Assembly: GCF_004364175.1 (NCBI RefSeq)
Contig: NZ_SNZW01000017.1
Location: 62,001 to 126,000 of the forward strand
Source: Maribacter caenipelagi
Lineage (GTDB): Bacteria > Bacteroidota > Bacteroidia > Flavobacteriales > Flavobacteriaceae
Direction: 5' to 3'
Length of the DNA: 64,000 nt
This document shows positions 26,350 through 34,627 of this stretch, piece by piece (the stretch's first letter is position 1; every line of letters starts with the position of its first letter). The notes under the pieces are model-generated. The model was not told the DNA's origin and did not search any database. It saw only the letters and a program-made list of their open reading frames with translations. The position numbers and the translations under genes were made by a program.

Positions 26350-28089
26350 ATGGCAGAAAAAAAAGTAAGTATTCTAACCGCATTCAAAACTATCATCTGG
26401 CCTCGTAGAAAATTGGTTTTGCTGGGCTTATTGCTTATTGTTATCAGTAAAGCGGCAAGTTTTGTTGCGCCGGTATCCTTACGTTACTTCTTAGATGACA
26501 TCATACCCAATAAAAATTACGACCTATTAAAAATATTGGTTGCAGTGGTGATTTTTGCATTTTTGGTACAAGCGGTTATGTCATTCTTATTAACTAAAGT
26601 ACTAAGTATACAGGCGCAGTTCATGATTTCTGAATTGCGCTCTCAAGTACAAAAACAAGTACTTTCGCTTCCTATTCGATTTTTTGACAATACCAAATCG
26701 GGCTCTCTGGTTTCTAGAATTATGAGCGATGTTGAAGGTGTAAGAAACTTGATCGGTACCGGACTCGTACAACTTGTAGGTGGTACAATTACCGCAGTGG
26801 TATCTCTTATTCTTTTATTAAGAATTAGCCCGACCATGACGCTTTTAACCTTTGTTCCCTTAATATTATTTGCATTTATTGCATTGAAAGCATTCAAGAT
26901 TATTAGACCGGTATTTAGGGAGCGCGGTAAAATTAATGCGGAAGTAAAAGGTAGGTTGACAGAAACCCTTGGCGGAATTCGCGTTATAAAAGGATTTAAC
27001 GCTGAAGGTCAAGAAAGTAAAGTTTTTGAAGAAGGTGTAGATAGATTATACCAAAATGTAAAGAAGAGTTTAACAGCCACAGCATTTATGACCAGTGCCT
27101 CCACTTTTTTACTAGGTCTGGCAACAACCGGAATCATGATGGGTTTTGGCGGTTATAAAATGATGCAGGGAGAATTGACTACCGGTGAGTATTTTGAGTT
27201 CACATTTCTTCTAGCTCTTATGGTAGCGCCTATTGTGCAAATGAGTAATATAGGAAGCCAATTGACAGAAGCTTTAGCAGGTTTAGACCGTACGGAAGAG
27301 TTAATGAACAAGGTATCTGAATCTGATGAAAAAGACAGAACCATAACACTATCTGATATTAAAGGCGATATGGTTTTTAATGATGTGTCATTTGCCTACG
27401 AAGAAGACAAAGATGTTTTACACAACATTAGCTTTGAAGCAAAATCTGGCGATGTAATTGCTTTAGTTGGCAGTTCTGGTTCTGGTAAATCTACCATTGC
27501 AGGCTTGGCCGCTAGTTTCCTAAATCCGGATTCGGGAGAGATTACCATAGACGGTACAGATTTATCAAAAGTTGATCTTACTAGTTTTAGACAGTATCTA
27601 GGCGTTGTTTTACAAGACGATTTTCTATTTGAAGGTACTATTAGAGAAAACATACTTTTCCCAAGACCTGATGCTTCTGAAGAAGAGTTGCAAGCCGCTA
27701 TTAAAGCAGCCTATGTTGATGAGTTTACAGATAGATTTGAAGAAGGGTTAAATACCGTTATTGGTGAGCGAGGAGTCAAATTATCTGGCGGACAAAGACA
27801 ACGTATAGCTATAGCCAGAGCTGTATTGGCAAACCCTAGAATATTAATACTTGATGAGGCTACTTCTAACTTAGATACCGAAAGCGAGGCGCTAATTCAA
27901 AAAAGTTTAGCTGAACTTACCAAAGGAAGAACAACTTTTGTCATTGCCCACAGATTAAGTACCATTAGAAAAGCGAATCAAATTTTAGTTATCGAAAACG
28001 GACGCATAGCAGAACAAGGTACTCACGAAGAACTAATTGCAGTAGAAGGCAGATACCACAACTTGTTTACATACCAGGCTAGAATATAA
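26350..28089 (+). CDS. ABC exporter half-transporter, fused membrane and ATPase domains (MsbA-like)
   Basis: A 579-residue type IV ABC exporter subunit. Residues ~20-310 contain six membrane helices; the ATPase follows with Walker A GSSGSGKST near residue 377, Q-loop VVLQDD, signature LSGGQRQRIAIARA near 476, Walker B ILILDEATSNLD near 497 and switch histidine in VIAHRLST. It would work as a homodimer exporting lipids or amphiphilic compounds (MsbA/MDR-like). No partner is beside it. The start lies 47 bp after the GIY-YIG repeat unit. Confidence 0.9.
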   Translation: MAEKKVSILTAFKTIIWPRRKLVLLGLLLIVISKAASFVAPVSLRYFLDDIIPNKNYDLLKILVAVVIFAFLVQAVMSFLLTKVLSIQAQFMISELRSQVQKQVLSLPIRFFDNTKSGSLVSRIMSDVEGVRNLIGTGLVQLVGGTITAVVSLILLLRISPTMTLLTFVPLILFAFIALKAFKIIRPVFRERGKINAEVKGRLTETLGGIRVIKGFNAEGQESKVFEEGVDRLYQNVKKSLTATAFMTSASTFLLGLATTGIMMGFGGYKMMQGELTTGEYFEFTFLLALMVAPIVQMSNIGSQLTEALAGLDRTEELMNKVSESDEKDRTITLSDIKGDMVFNDVSFAYEEDKDVLHNISFEAKSGDVIALVGSSGSGKSTIAGLAASFLNPDSGEITIDGTDLSKVDLTSFRQYLGVVLQDDFLFEGTIRENILFPRPDASEEELQAAIKAAYVDEFTDRFEEGLNTVIGERGVKLSGGQRQRIAIARAVLANPRILILDEATSNLDTESEALIQKSLAELTKGRTTFVIAHRLSTIRKANQILVIENGRIAEQGTHEELIAVEGRYHNLFTYQARI

Positions 28090-28123
28090 ATTGGTTGAAG
28101 GTTGTTCGTTGTTGGAACAATAA

Positions 28124-28217
28124 CTGTCATTTTGAGCGCAGTTGAAAAACTTAGGAACACGAATTTAGCAGATTACTTCTTCAATCTTGATTTCATCTCG
28201 TTTCCTCGCAATGACGG
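28124..28217 (-). repeat. Degenerate interspersed repeat ('gtcattgcgagg...agtaatct' type)
   Basis: On the minus strand this begins ccgtcattgcgaggaa, passes gaagaagtaatct and ends with ttttcaactgcgctcaaaat. It combines two short motifs that I recognise as common Bacteroidota intergenic repeats. A further partial copy lies at 28825-28857 in the same orientation. Confidence 0.6.
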
Positions 28218-28312
28218 AAACAATAATCCCTTCGTCTTAGCGAGTGTAACGCGGCTATCTGTTCGTTTGGAACACGTATCTGATGGTTATTGGAAATTAA
28301 AAAGATGTTAGT

Positions 28313-28357
28313 TCGAGTGAATTTTCGAAGCATGAGAAAATTTGTATCAAGAACCCT
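28313..28357 (+). repeat. Degenerate intergenic repeat ('gttcgagtgaatttt...gtatcaagaac' type)
   Basis: The stretch runs from gttcgagtgaattttcgaag to tttgtatcaagaac. Its two ends, gttcg and the late caagaac, are approximately inverted, suggesting a decayed palindromic element. It overlaps no credible gene. Confidence 0.45.
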
Positions 28358-28482
28358 TGTGAGTACCTGGGACATTCTCTATTTTTCCTCTCAATGACTG
28401 CTAAATTATTGTTTCGTAATATCAAGTATAGGGTCGTTATGCGTTGTTTGGAAAATATAGCTGTTAATTGATGTTGAAAATT

Positions 28483-28764
28483 TCAATCCATTAATGGAAC
28501 AGTCAATAATAGCCAAAGCACAAACAACCCCCAAACTAAGCCTAAGGCATTAATTACCAGTAGTAACATACTTTTACTAAACCCATCCTTAAAAACAAGA
28601 AAAGCACTAATCAACAACAAATTGATTGAAAGGGTGAGTGGAATACTAGAAAGCCCATATTCTAAAGATTCAATAAGATTTCTAAGAGAGATAATGGTAA
28701 ATGGCAAAAAATAAAAATTAATAAGAATAATTGAAATCGACAAAATCTTATTAGCAACTTTCAT
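28483..28764 (-). CDS. Small membrane protein, unknown function
   Basis: 93 residues with three hydrophobic segments at about 7-27, 42-59 and 66-88 and few charged residues. ATG at 28764 is the only good start. I recognise no family. It lies between two degenerate copies of the same interspersed repeat (28170-28217 and 28825-28857), so it may be a strain-variable gene. Coding status is plausible but not proven. Confidence 0.45.
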   Translation of the reverse strand: MKVANKILSISIILINFYFLPFTIISLRNLIESLEYGLSSIPLTLSINLLLISAFLVFKDGFSKSMLLLVINALGLVWGLFVLWLLLTVPLMD

Positions 28765-28824
28765 TTCTTAACCTTTACGACTATTAATTATGTTTAATGC
28801 CATAATCGTAGCCTTTCTTATTAC

Positions 28825-28857
28825 AGATTACTTCCTAACAAAGAGACTCCTCGCAAT
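28825..28857 (-). repeat. Second partial copy of the 'attgcgagga...agtaatct' repeat
   Basis: On the minus strand it reads attgcgaggagtctc, then gttaggaagtaatct. Both ends match the copy at 28170-28217 in the same orientation, about 650 bp away. Confidence 0.55.
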
Positions 28858-28862
28858 AAAAA

Positions 28863-29195
28863 CTAAAGTTCTTCGGGAGCTAGCTCAACTTCTAATCCGT
28901 CCATTTCTTCGGTAATATGAAGTTGACAGCCTAAGCGTGAATTATCTTTTACATTAAATGCTTCAGAAAGCATTGCTTCTTCGTCATCACTCATTTCTGG
29001 AAGTTCTGTGTCTGACACTACATAACATTGGCATGAAGCACACATAGCCATACCACCGCAAATACCAATGGTTCCTTCTGGAGCTAGTTCATAAGAACGA
29101 ACAACCTCCATTAGGTTCATGTTCATATCTGTAGGGGCGTCTATTTCATGCAACACTCCTTCGCGGTCGATTATTTTTATTTTGATATCAGTCAT
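28863..29195 (-). CDS. 2Fe-2S ferredoxin, adrenodoxin/ISC type
   Basis: 110 residues. The cluster ligands are Cys46, Cys52, Cys55 and Cys90 (C-x5-C-x2-C-x34-C; ICGGMAMCASC and LGCQLH), the vertebrate-adrenodoxin/bacterial ISC-Fdx pattern; Cys57 is an extra cysteine. The protein is strongly acidic, as expected for an electron carrier. It lies 70 bp downstream of a ferredoxin-NADP reductase-like gene and shares the strand with nfu and mrp homologues, so it probably supplies electrons for Fe-S assembly or an oxygenase. Confidence 0.9.
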   Translation of the reverse strand: MTDIKIKIIDREGVLHEIDAPTDMNMNLMEVVRSYELAPEGTIGICGGMAMCASCQCYVVSDTELPEMSDDEEAMLSEAFNVKDNSRLGCQLHITEEMDGLEVELAPEEL

Positions 29196-29231
29196 TCAAT
29201 AATAATTTTTCAAACTTATAGCGTTGTAGCC

Positions 29232-29254
29232 CTTCGACTACGCTCAGGATGACA
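29232..29254 (+). repeat. Short interspersed intergenic repeat
   Basis: cttcgactacgctcagg followed by atgaca, a motif of the same family as the copies at 25933, 26287 and 33853. It lies in the 70-bp gap between the ferredoxin and ferredoxin reductase genes. Confidence 0.6.
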
Positions 29255-29265
29255 TTTTAGTTTAT

Positions 29266-30324
29266 TTATTCAATTGTTTTCACTACCGCTTTTGGCGCTT
29301 CCTTTTTAGTTCCGTCAAATCCGCTTACTCCTCCTACGGTAGTATATTTCATGACATACTTTTTATCTGGATGAATTTTTTGAAAAGCGCTTTGGCACAT
29401 CAACGTAGCTTCGTGAAAACCACATAGAATTAGTTTTAATTTGCCTGGGTATGTATTTACATCGCCAATGGCGTATATACCTTGTATATTAGTTTGATAA
29501 TCGAACGTATCAACTTTAATGGCATTTTTTTCAATCTCTAATCCCCAATCACCTATTGGACCTAATTTTGGCGAAAGACCGAATAAAGGAATAAAATTAT
29601 CTACCTCTAAAGTAATCTCTTCCTTAGCATCAGAAATCTTTCTAATTAATACAGATTCTAATTTCTCTTCACCATTTAGTGCAATAATTTCTGCTGGGGT
29701 AATCAAATTCAATTTTCCTGAATTTTTCAATTCTTGAACTTTCTCAACAGAATCTAAAGCTCCTCTAAATTCGTTTCTTCTATGTACCAAGGTTACTTGC
29801 GAAGCTACATCTGACAAGAAAATACTCCAATCCAAAGCAGAATCTCCTCCACCGGCTATGACTACTTTCTTATCTCGGTATACTTCAGGATCTTTAATCA
29901 TGTAAGCTACCCCGTTGTCTTCAAATTTTGACAAATTATCCAATAGGGGTTTTCTAGGTTCAAAGCTTCCCAATCCTCCAGCAATAGCTACTATAGGCGC
30001 ATGGTGCTCAGTTCCTTTGTTTGTGGTTACCACAAAGGTACCGTCATCTAATTTTTTGATTGTTTCTGCTCGTTCGCCTAAAGTAAACCCAGGTTGAAAA
30101 GATTTGATTTGCTCCATCAGATTATCTACCAAATCGCCCGCCAATACTTCTGGAAAACCAGGAATATCATAAATAGGCTTTTTGGGGTAAATTTCTGAAC
30201 ACTGCCCACCTGCTTGTGGTAAGGCATCAATTAAATGGCATTTTAGTTTTAGTAGTCCGGCCTCAAAAACAGCAAAAAGACCCGTAGGTCCTGCTCCAAT
30301 TATTAATATATCGGTCTTAATCAT
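29266..30324 (-). CDS. Ferredoxin-NAD(P) reductase, thioredoxin-reductase-like FAD enzyme
   Basis: A 352-residue flavoprotein with the FAD motif GAGPTG at residues ~9-14, the NAD(P) motif GGGDSALDW near 159, and the late FAD motif YAIGDVNTYPGK near 285. The redox CxxC of true thioredoxin reductases is missing, which together with length points to the TrxR-like ferredoxin-NADP reductase class (YumC/CT-FNR). The adjacent 2Fe-2S ferredoxin gene is the obvious partner. It follows the nfu gene by 72 bp on the same strand. Confidence 0.88.
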   Translation of the reverse strand: MIKTDILIIGAGPTGLFAVFEAGLLKLKCHLIDALPQAGGQCSEIYPKKPIYDIPGFPEVLAGDLVDNLMEQIKSFQPGFTLGERAETIKKLDDGTFVVTTNKGTEHHAPIVAIAGGLGSFEPRKPLLDNLSKFEDNGVAYMIKDPEVYRDKKVVIAGGGDSALDWSIFLSDVASQVTLVHRRNEFRGALDSVEKVQELKNSGKLNLITPAEIIALNGEEKLESVLIRKISDAKEEITLEVDNFIPLFGLSPKLGPIGDWGLEIEKNAIKVDTFDYQTNIQGIYAIGDVNTYPGKLKLILCGFHEATLMCQSAFQKIHPDKKYVMKYTTVGGVSGFDGTKKEAPKAVVKTIE

Positions 30325-30396
30325 TACTTCAATTCTTTGTAATATCCTTCAAAACTATCAATCTATCCTATTAAAAGTTAAGATAATTATCAGGAT

Positions 30397-30639
30397 TCAA
30401 TCTGCAATATTAATAACTTCTTGTATCTGTGGTGCGTATTTTTTAATCGTCATTTCAACACCACTTTTCAGCGTCATTTGATTGACACTGCATCCAACAC
30501 AAGCACCTTCTAACTTTACTTTAACAGAAGATTCATCATCAATAGAAATTAATGTAATATCACCACCATCACTTTGTAAAAAAGGTCTGATTTCTTCTAA
30601 AGCTTTTTCAACATTTAATTTTAGTTCTACTGATGTCAT
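30397..30639 (-). CDS. NifU C-terminal domain protein (Nfu-type Fe-S scaffold/carrier)
   Basis: 80 residues, the size of a stand-alone Nfu domain. IRPFLQSDGGDITL and the CxxC at Cys47/Cys50 (ACVGCSVNQMTL) are the family hallmarks; a homodimer would bridge a 4Fe-4S cluster through the two CxxC pairs. The stop of mrp lies 2 bp upstream of its ATG, so the pair is translationally close and likely works together in Fe-S cluster delivery. Confidence 0.93.
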   Translation of the reverse strand: MTSVELKLNVEKALEEIRPFLQSDGGDITLISIDDESSVKVKLEGACVGCSVNQMTLKSGVEMTIKKYAPQIQEVINIAD

Positions 30640-30641
30640 AT

Positions 30642-31784
30642 CTATTTTTTATTAACAGGCGAACAACCCGCCATCGTTGTAATCTTAATTGCTTCGGTAG
30701 GTGGTAGTGTTTTATTTCTAGAGACTACCTCACTAACAATATTTTTCGTCAATTCTTCAAATGCTTTTTCTACAGGTGTAGCTATTTGCAATGCTGCCGG
30801 TCTACCAACATCGCCAGCTTCACGAATACTTTGTACTAATGGCATTTCACCAAGAAAAGGCACATTCAAATCTTCTGCAAGGTGCTTGGCACCTTCTTTA
30901 CCAAAAATATAATACTTATTGCCTGGCAACTCTGCAGGTGTAAAGTATGCCATATTCTCTACGATTCCCAAAACAGGTACGTTTATAGAATCTTGTTGAA
31001 ACATTGCCACACCTTTTCTAGCATCGGCAAGCGCAACCTCTTGTGGCGTACTTACTACAACTGCTCCAGTTATTGGTAAGGCTTGCATAATACTTAAATG
31101 TATATCGCCTGTACCCGGTGGCAAATCGATCAACATAAAGTCTAAATCGCCCCAATGTGCATCAAAAATCATTTGATTCAATGCTTTAGAAGCCATTGGT
31201 CCTCTCCAAATTACCGCTTGATCTCGTTGAGTAAAAAAACCAATAGACAATAGTTTAACGCCATAATTTTCTACCGGCTTCATTTTAGATTTGCCGTCTA
31301 CATTTACTGCAAGTGGTTTATCATTAGCAACATCGAACATTATAGGCATTGATGGACCGTAGATATCGGCATCTAATAAACCTACTTTAAAGCCCATTTT
31401 TGCCAAAGTAACTGCTAGGTTAGCCGTTACGGTAGATTTACCTACCCCACCTTTACCGGAAGCTACCGCTATTATATTAGAAATACCAGGTATGGCTTTA
31501 CCTTTTATCTCATTAACTTTAGGCTTTGCAGCAGGTGCATCTACCTTAACATTGATTTTAATCTTTGCTTTTTCGTAAACCTCTCTGTGTATGATTTTTA
31601 AAATCTCTACCTCGGTCTTTTTACGTGCTTGTAGGCTTGGGTTTGCTATAGTAATATCAACCTCAACTTCATCGCCAAATATCTGTATATTGGTAACGGC
31701 ACCACTTTCTACCATGTTCTTACCTTCACCAGGAACGGTAATATGTTCTAATGCCTTTAAAACGTCCTTTTTATCTATCTTCAT
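30642..31784 (-). CDS. mrp: Mrp/ApbC family Fe-S carrier P-loop ATPase
   Basis: 380 residues. The N-terminal ~90 residues form a MIP18/DUF59-like domain; the deviant Walker A motif GKGGVGKST begins at residue 110, followed by DADIYGPSMP and LIDLPPGTGD, as in Mrp/NBP35 proteins. The C-terminus keeps one cysteine (AGCSPVNKK); the CxxC that often binds the bridging cluster is not evident. It heads the run mrp-nfu-reductase-ferredoxin on the minus strand. Confidence 0.9.
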   Translation of the reverse strand: MKIDKKDVLKALEHITVPGEGKNMVESGAVTNIQIFGDEVEVDITIANPSLQARKKTEVEILKIIHREVYEKAKIKINVKVDAPAAKPKVNEIKGKAIPGISNIIAVASGKGGVGKSTVTANLAVTLAKMGFKVGLLDADIYGPSMPIMFDVANDKPLAVNVDGKSKMKPVENYGVKLLSIGFFTQRDQAVIWRGPMASKALNQMIFDAHWGDLDFMLIDLPPGTGDIHLSIMQALPITGAVVVSTPQEVALADARKGVAMFQQDSINVPVLGIVENMAYFTPAELPGNKYYIFGKEGAKHLAEDLNVPFLGEMPLVQSIREAGDVGRPAALQIATPVEKAFEELTKNIVSEVVSRNKTLPPTEAIKITTMAGCSPVNKK

Positions 31785-31977
31785 TATATAAATTCATTCT
31801 AAACAACAAAGATAATCCTTAGATGTTAGATTATGAAGTTAGTGTATTGAAAATGAAGATGCCATTATAAACAGATCCTCTTATTGTCAGAAATTTAATT
31901 CTCAATTATTTATGATCTACAAGGAAAAATAAACTGCCTAAAAACCGTAATTTAGAATCTTGTTTAAAAATTAACTC

Positions 31978-33654
31978 ATGTACCGACCTACCAAAAAATC
32001 AGCTTTACTGTCATTTTTTAGTCTCCTAACTATATTGCTTATTACATCTTGCTCTAGTTCTAAAAGTGAATTTTCTAAAAAAGACGTAAAAAGTTCGCAA
32101 AAGTTAATAGGTCTAGATTTTGACAAAAAATATATTGACACGCTTTACCCATATTTAAAAAGGAATAAAGAGGCATTTGACAGCCTGCGAAAATACACTT
32201 TGGATAACGATATAATTCCCGCAGTTAGGTTTGACCCTTTGCCCTTGAATTTCACTCCAAAAGCACAAACAGGATTTCCTGAATGGGAAATTCCAGATAA
32301 TGTACCGCTACCAAGCAAAAAATCTGATCTTGCTTTTTACTCCATACCTCAACTGGCATCACTTATTAAAAATCAAAAAATTAGTTCTCTTGAGTTGACC
32401 GAATTCTTTATTGCTCGATTAAAAAAATATAATCCTATTTTAGAATGTACCATTACCGTAACTGAGGAAATGGCATTGGAACAAGCTAAGCTTCTAGATG
32501 CGGAACTGGCTGCTGGTAATTACCGTGGAATTTTACATGGCATACCTTACGGGGTAAAAGATTTAATGGCGGTCAAAAGTTATAAAACCACATGGGGAGC
32601 AGAACCCTACCGTAATCAACAAATTGAAATGACCGCAACCGTAGTTGAAAAATTACAGACTGCTGGCGGTATTCTAGTTGCAAAACTCGTATCTGGTTCG
32701 CTTGCCCGTGGAGATGTTTGGTTTGATGGAAAAACTAAAAACCCATGGGACACCACACAAGGTGCCACAGGATCATCAGCAGGTTCTGGATCTGCTACCT
32801 CAGCAGGATTGGTTCCTTTTTCTTTGGGTACAGAAACATTGGGTTCTATAACATCGCCCAGTAATAGAAACGGAATTACAGGATTACGACCTACATACGG
32901 TAGAGTAAGTAGACACGGGGTAATGAGCTTAAGTTGGTCTATGGACAAAGTTGGACCAATGGCGAGAAGTGCCGAAGATTGTGCTATTGTATACAGCATA
33001 ATAACAGGAAAGGACCCAAAGGACGGAATGACCACAGATTACCCTGACGGATTTGAACCAAAAAAAGATTACAAATCACTAAGAATTGGATACCTAAAGA
33101 AAGATATTGAAAAAGACACTTCTTTAAGTAAAGGTAATCTTGAAAAGGCATTAAAAACTTTTCAAGAAATGGGAATAACGCTAACCGAAGTTGAATTGCC
33201 AAAAGATGTACCCTACAATAGTTTTGACATTATACTGAGAGCAGAAGCAGGTGCTTTCTTTGATGATATGGTACGTGCAGAAGAAGTAGATAAAATGGTA
33301 GAACAAACACAACGTTCACGAGCAAATTCACTTCGCCAATCACGTTTTATACCTGCAGTGGAATACATACAAGCCAACCGTCACCGACAAGTGCTTATCG
33401 AAAAAATGCAGGTTATAATGAAGGATTTTGATATTATCATCTCGCCAACCTTTGGTAATCGCCAATTGATTATAACAAACCTAACCGGACACCCTGTAAT
33501 AGCAATACCCACTGGTTTAGATAAAGAAAAACATCCTACAAGTATTACTCTTGTTGGAAATCTTTACGATGAAGCCAGTATTCTTTTATTAGCAAAAGCT
33601 TTTCAAGACCAAACCGAGTTTGATGAAATGCACCCTGAAGGGTATACGGATTAG
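31978..33654 (+). CDS. Amidase signature family lipoprotein
   Basis: 558 residues with a lipoprotein signal (LLITSCSSS, Cys25), so it is exported. The amidase-signature triad is complete: Lys194 (YGVKDL), cis-Ser266 (GATGSSAGS) and nucleophile Ser290 (TETLGSIT), with the usual 24-residue spacing between the serines. It hydrolyses an amide or nitrile-derived amide in the periplasm; the ~100-residue N-terminal extension is not part of the core. It is monocistronic and unrelated to GatCAB, given the export signal. Confidence 0.88.
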   Translation: MYRPTKKSALLSFFSLLTILLITSCSSSKSEFSKKDVKSSQKLIGLDFDKKYIDTLYPYLKRNKEAFDSLRKYTLDNDIIPAVRFDPLPLNFTPKAQTGFPEWEIPDNVPLPSKKSDLAFYSIPQLASLIKNQKISSLELTEFFIARLKKYNPILECTITVTEEMALEQAKLLDAELAAGNYRGILHGIPYGVKDLMAVKSYKTTWGAEPYRNQQIEMTATVVEKLQTAGGILVAKLVSGSLARGDVWFDGKTKNPWDTTQGATGSSAGSGSATSAGLVPFSLGTETLGSITSPSNRNGITGLRPTYGRVSRHGVMSLSWSMDKVGPMARSAEDCAIVYSIITGKDPKDGMTTDYPDGFEPKKDYKSLRIGYLKKDIEKDTSLSKGNLEKALKTFQEMGITLTEVELPKDVPYNSFDIILRAEAGAFFDDMVRAEEVDKMVEQTQRSRANSLRQSRFIPAVEYIQANRHRQVLIEKMQVIMKDFDIIISPTFGNRQLIITNLTGHPVIAIPTGLDKEKHPTSITLVGNLYDEASILLLAKAFQDQTEFDEMHPEGYTD

Positions 33655-33894
33655 CAATTGGTTGTTAGAATATGGAATTTTGGAGTTTTGGAGTTTTGGA
33701 GTTTACTCAGAGAACTATTTATTTTCAAAAGGTTCTCGATAGTTCTACTGAGCTTAGCCGAAGTACATCCATTATTCATTTTTTTATTGAATAATGGGCA
33801 CTCGAACTGACATTCTAACATTATATTCGAAAATCACATTTAAACATTTAAGTTCTCGACTACGCTCGAAGTGACATTTTATATATTTCAAAAA
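33655..33894. repeat. Intergenic region with an octamer tandem repeat and two interspersed repeats
   Basis: ttttggag occurs three times in tandem at 33678-33701. Elements of the flavobacterial intergenic type lie at 33733-33764 (ttctcgatagttctactgag, then cttagccgaagtac) and 33853-33877 (ttctcgactacgctcgaagt, then gacat). No gene is visible. The region separates the amidase from the convergent end of the export locus. Confidence 0.6.
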
Positions 33895-34560
33895 CTAAAT
33901 CTTTCTTCCGTCTAGAAGGTTGATGATTCTTGAACCATATTCAGCGTTTTTTTCTGAGTGTGTTACTTGTATGATGGTCACGCCTTCTTCTTCATTCAAC
34001 TTCTTAAAAAGCTGCATAATCTCTTCACTCTGCTGAGAGTTTAGATTTCCTGTGGGTTCATCTGCAAGTATCAATTTTGGCTTTCCGATCAACGCTCTTG
34101 CCACACCAACCAATTGTTGCTGCCCTCCACTTAATTGCGCTGGAAACAAATCTTTTTTACCTACGATATTGAATCTATCCAACATATCGGCTACCAATGC
34201 TTTACGTTCAGAACCTTTTATATTTTTATATAATAATGGCATTTCTAGATTTTCCTCTACCGTAAGGTCATCCAACAAATGATAAGATTGAAATACAAAG
34301 CCGATATACTCTTTATACAGATTAGAGCGGTATTTTTCTTTTAAGGTGTGTACAGATTCGCTCAAGAAATCATACTCTCCTTCATCAAACGTATCTAGCA
34401 TACCAATCACATTAAGCAATGTAGACTTCCCTGATCCTGACGGACCCATGATAGAAATAAATTCGCCTTCTTGAACTTCCAAATTAATATCCTTAAGTAA
34501 AAACACGCGTTGCCCGCCTTGCTGTACCCATTTGAATATATTTCTTAATTGTAATAACAT
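33895..34560 (-). CDS. ABC ATPase of MacB/LolD type, distal gene of the export locus
   Basis: 221 residues: Walker A GPSGSGKST near 39, Q-loop FVFQSYHLLDDL, signature LSGGQQQLVGVARAL near 143, Walker B LILADEPTGNLNS near 163 and VTHSE switch. The usual LSGGQQQRV reads LSGGQQQLV: the Arg after QQQ is Leu. It is the last gene of the run, 67 bp after the permease at 34628, and is clearly a paralogue of the ATPase at 49712. It probably energises one or more of the six permeases. Confidence 0.88.
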   Translation of the reverse strand: MLLQLRNIFKWVQQGGQRVFLLKDINLEVQEGEFISIMGPSGSGKSTLLNVIGMLDTFDEGEYDFLSESVHTLKEKYRSNLYKEYIGFVFQSYHLLDDLTVEENLEMPLLYKNIKGSERKALVADMLDRFNIVGKKDLFPAQLSGGQQQLVGVARALIGKPKLILADEPTGNLNSQQSEEIMQLFKKLNEEEGVTIIQVTHSEKNAEYGSRIINLLDGRKI

Positions 34561-34627
34561 TTTTATCTTGTGAATTAGTTGATTAGTGAAATAGTGAGTT
34601 AGCGCTTATTGGTTAAAATCTTATTTA

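Larger units (their letters stand above)
28090..28482. other. 393-bp region without a gene, made of degenerate interspersed repeats
   Basis: A frame at 28102-28311 reaches 69 codons but is low in complexity and crosses repeat sequence, so it is not called. The region holds two separate repeat relics, listed below, and no recognisable RNA. Confidence 0.6.

Noticed and set aside
28102-28311. 69-codon open frame after the ABC exporter
   Set aside because: It runs through a degenerate interspersed repeat, has no family resemblance and no sensible start.
34561-34627. Separate promoter for the distal ATPase
   Set aside because: I see no -24/-12 or -33/-7 pattern; the gap is only AT-rich.
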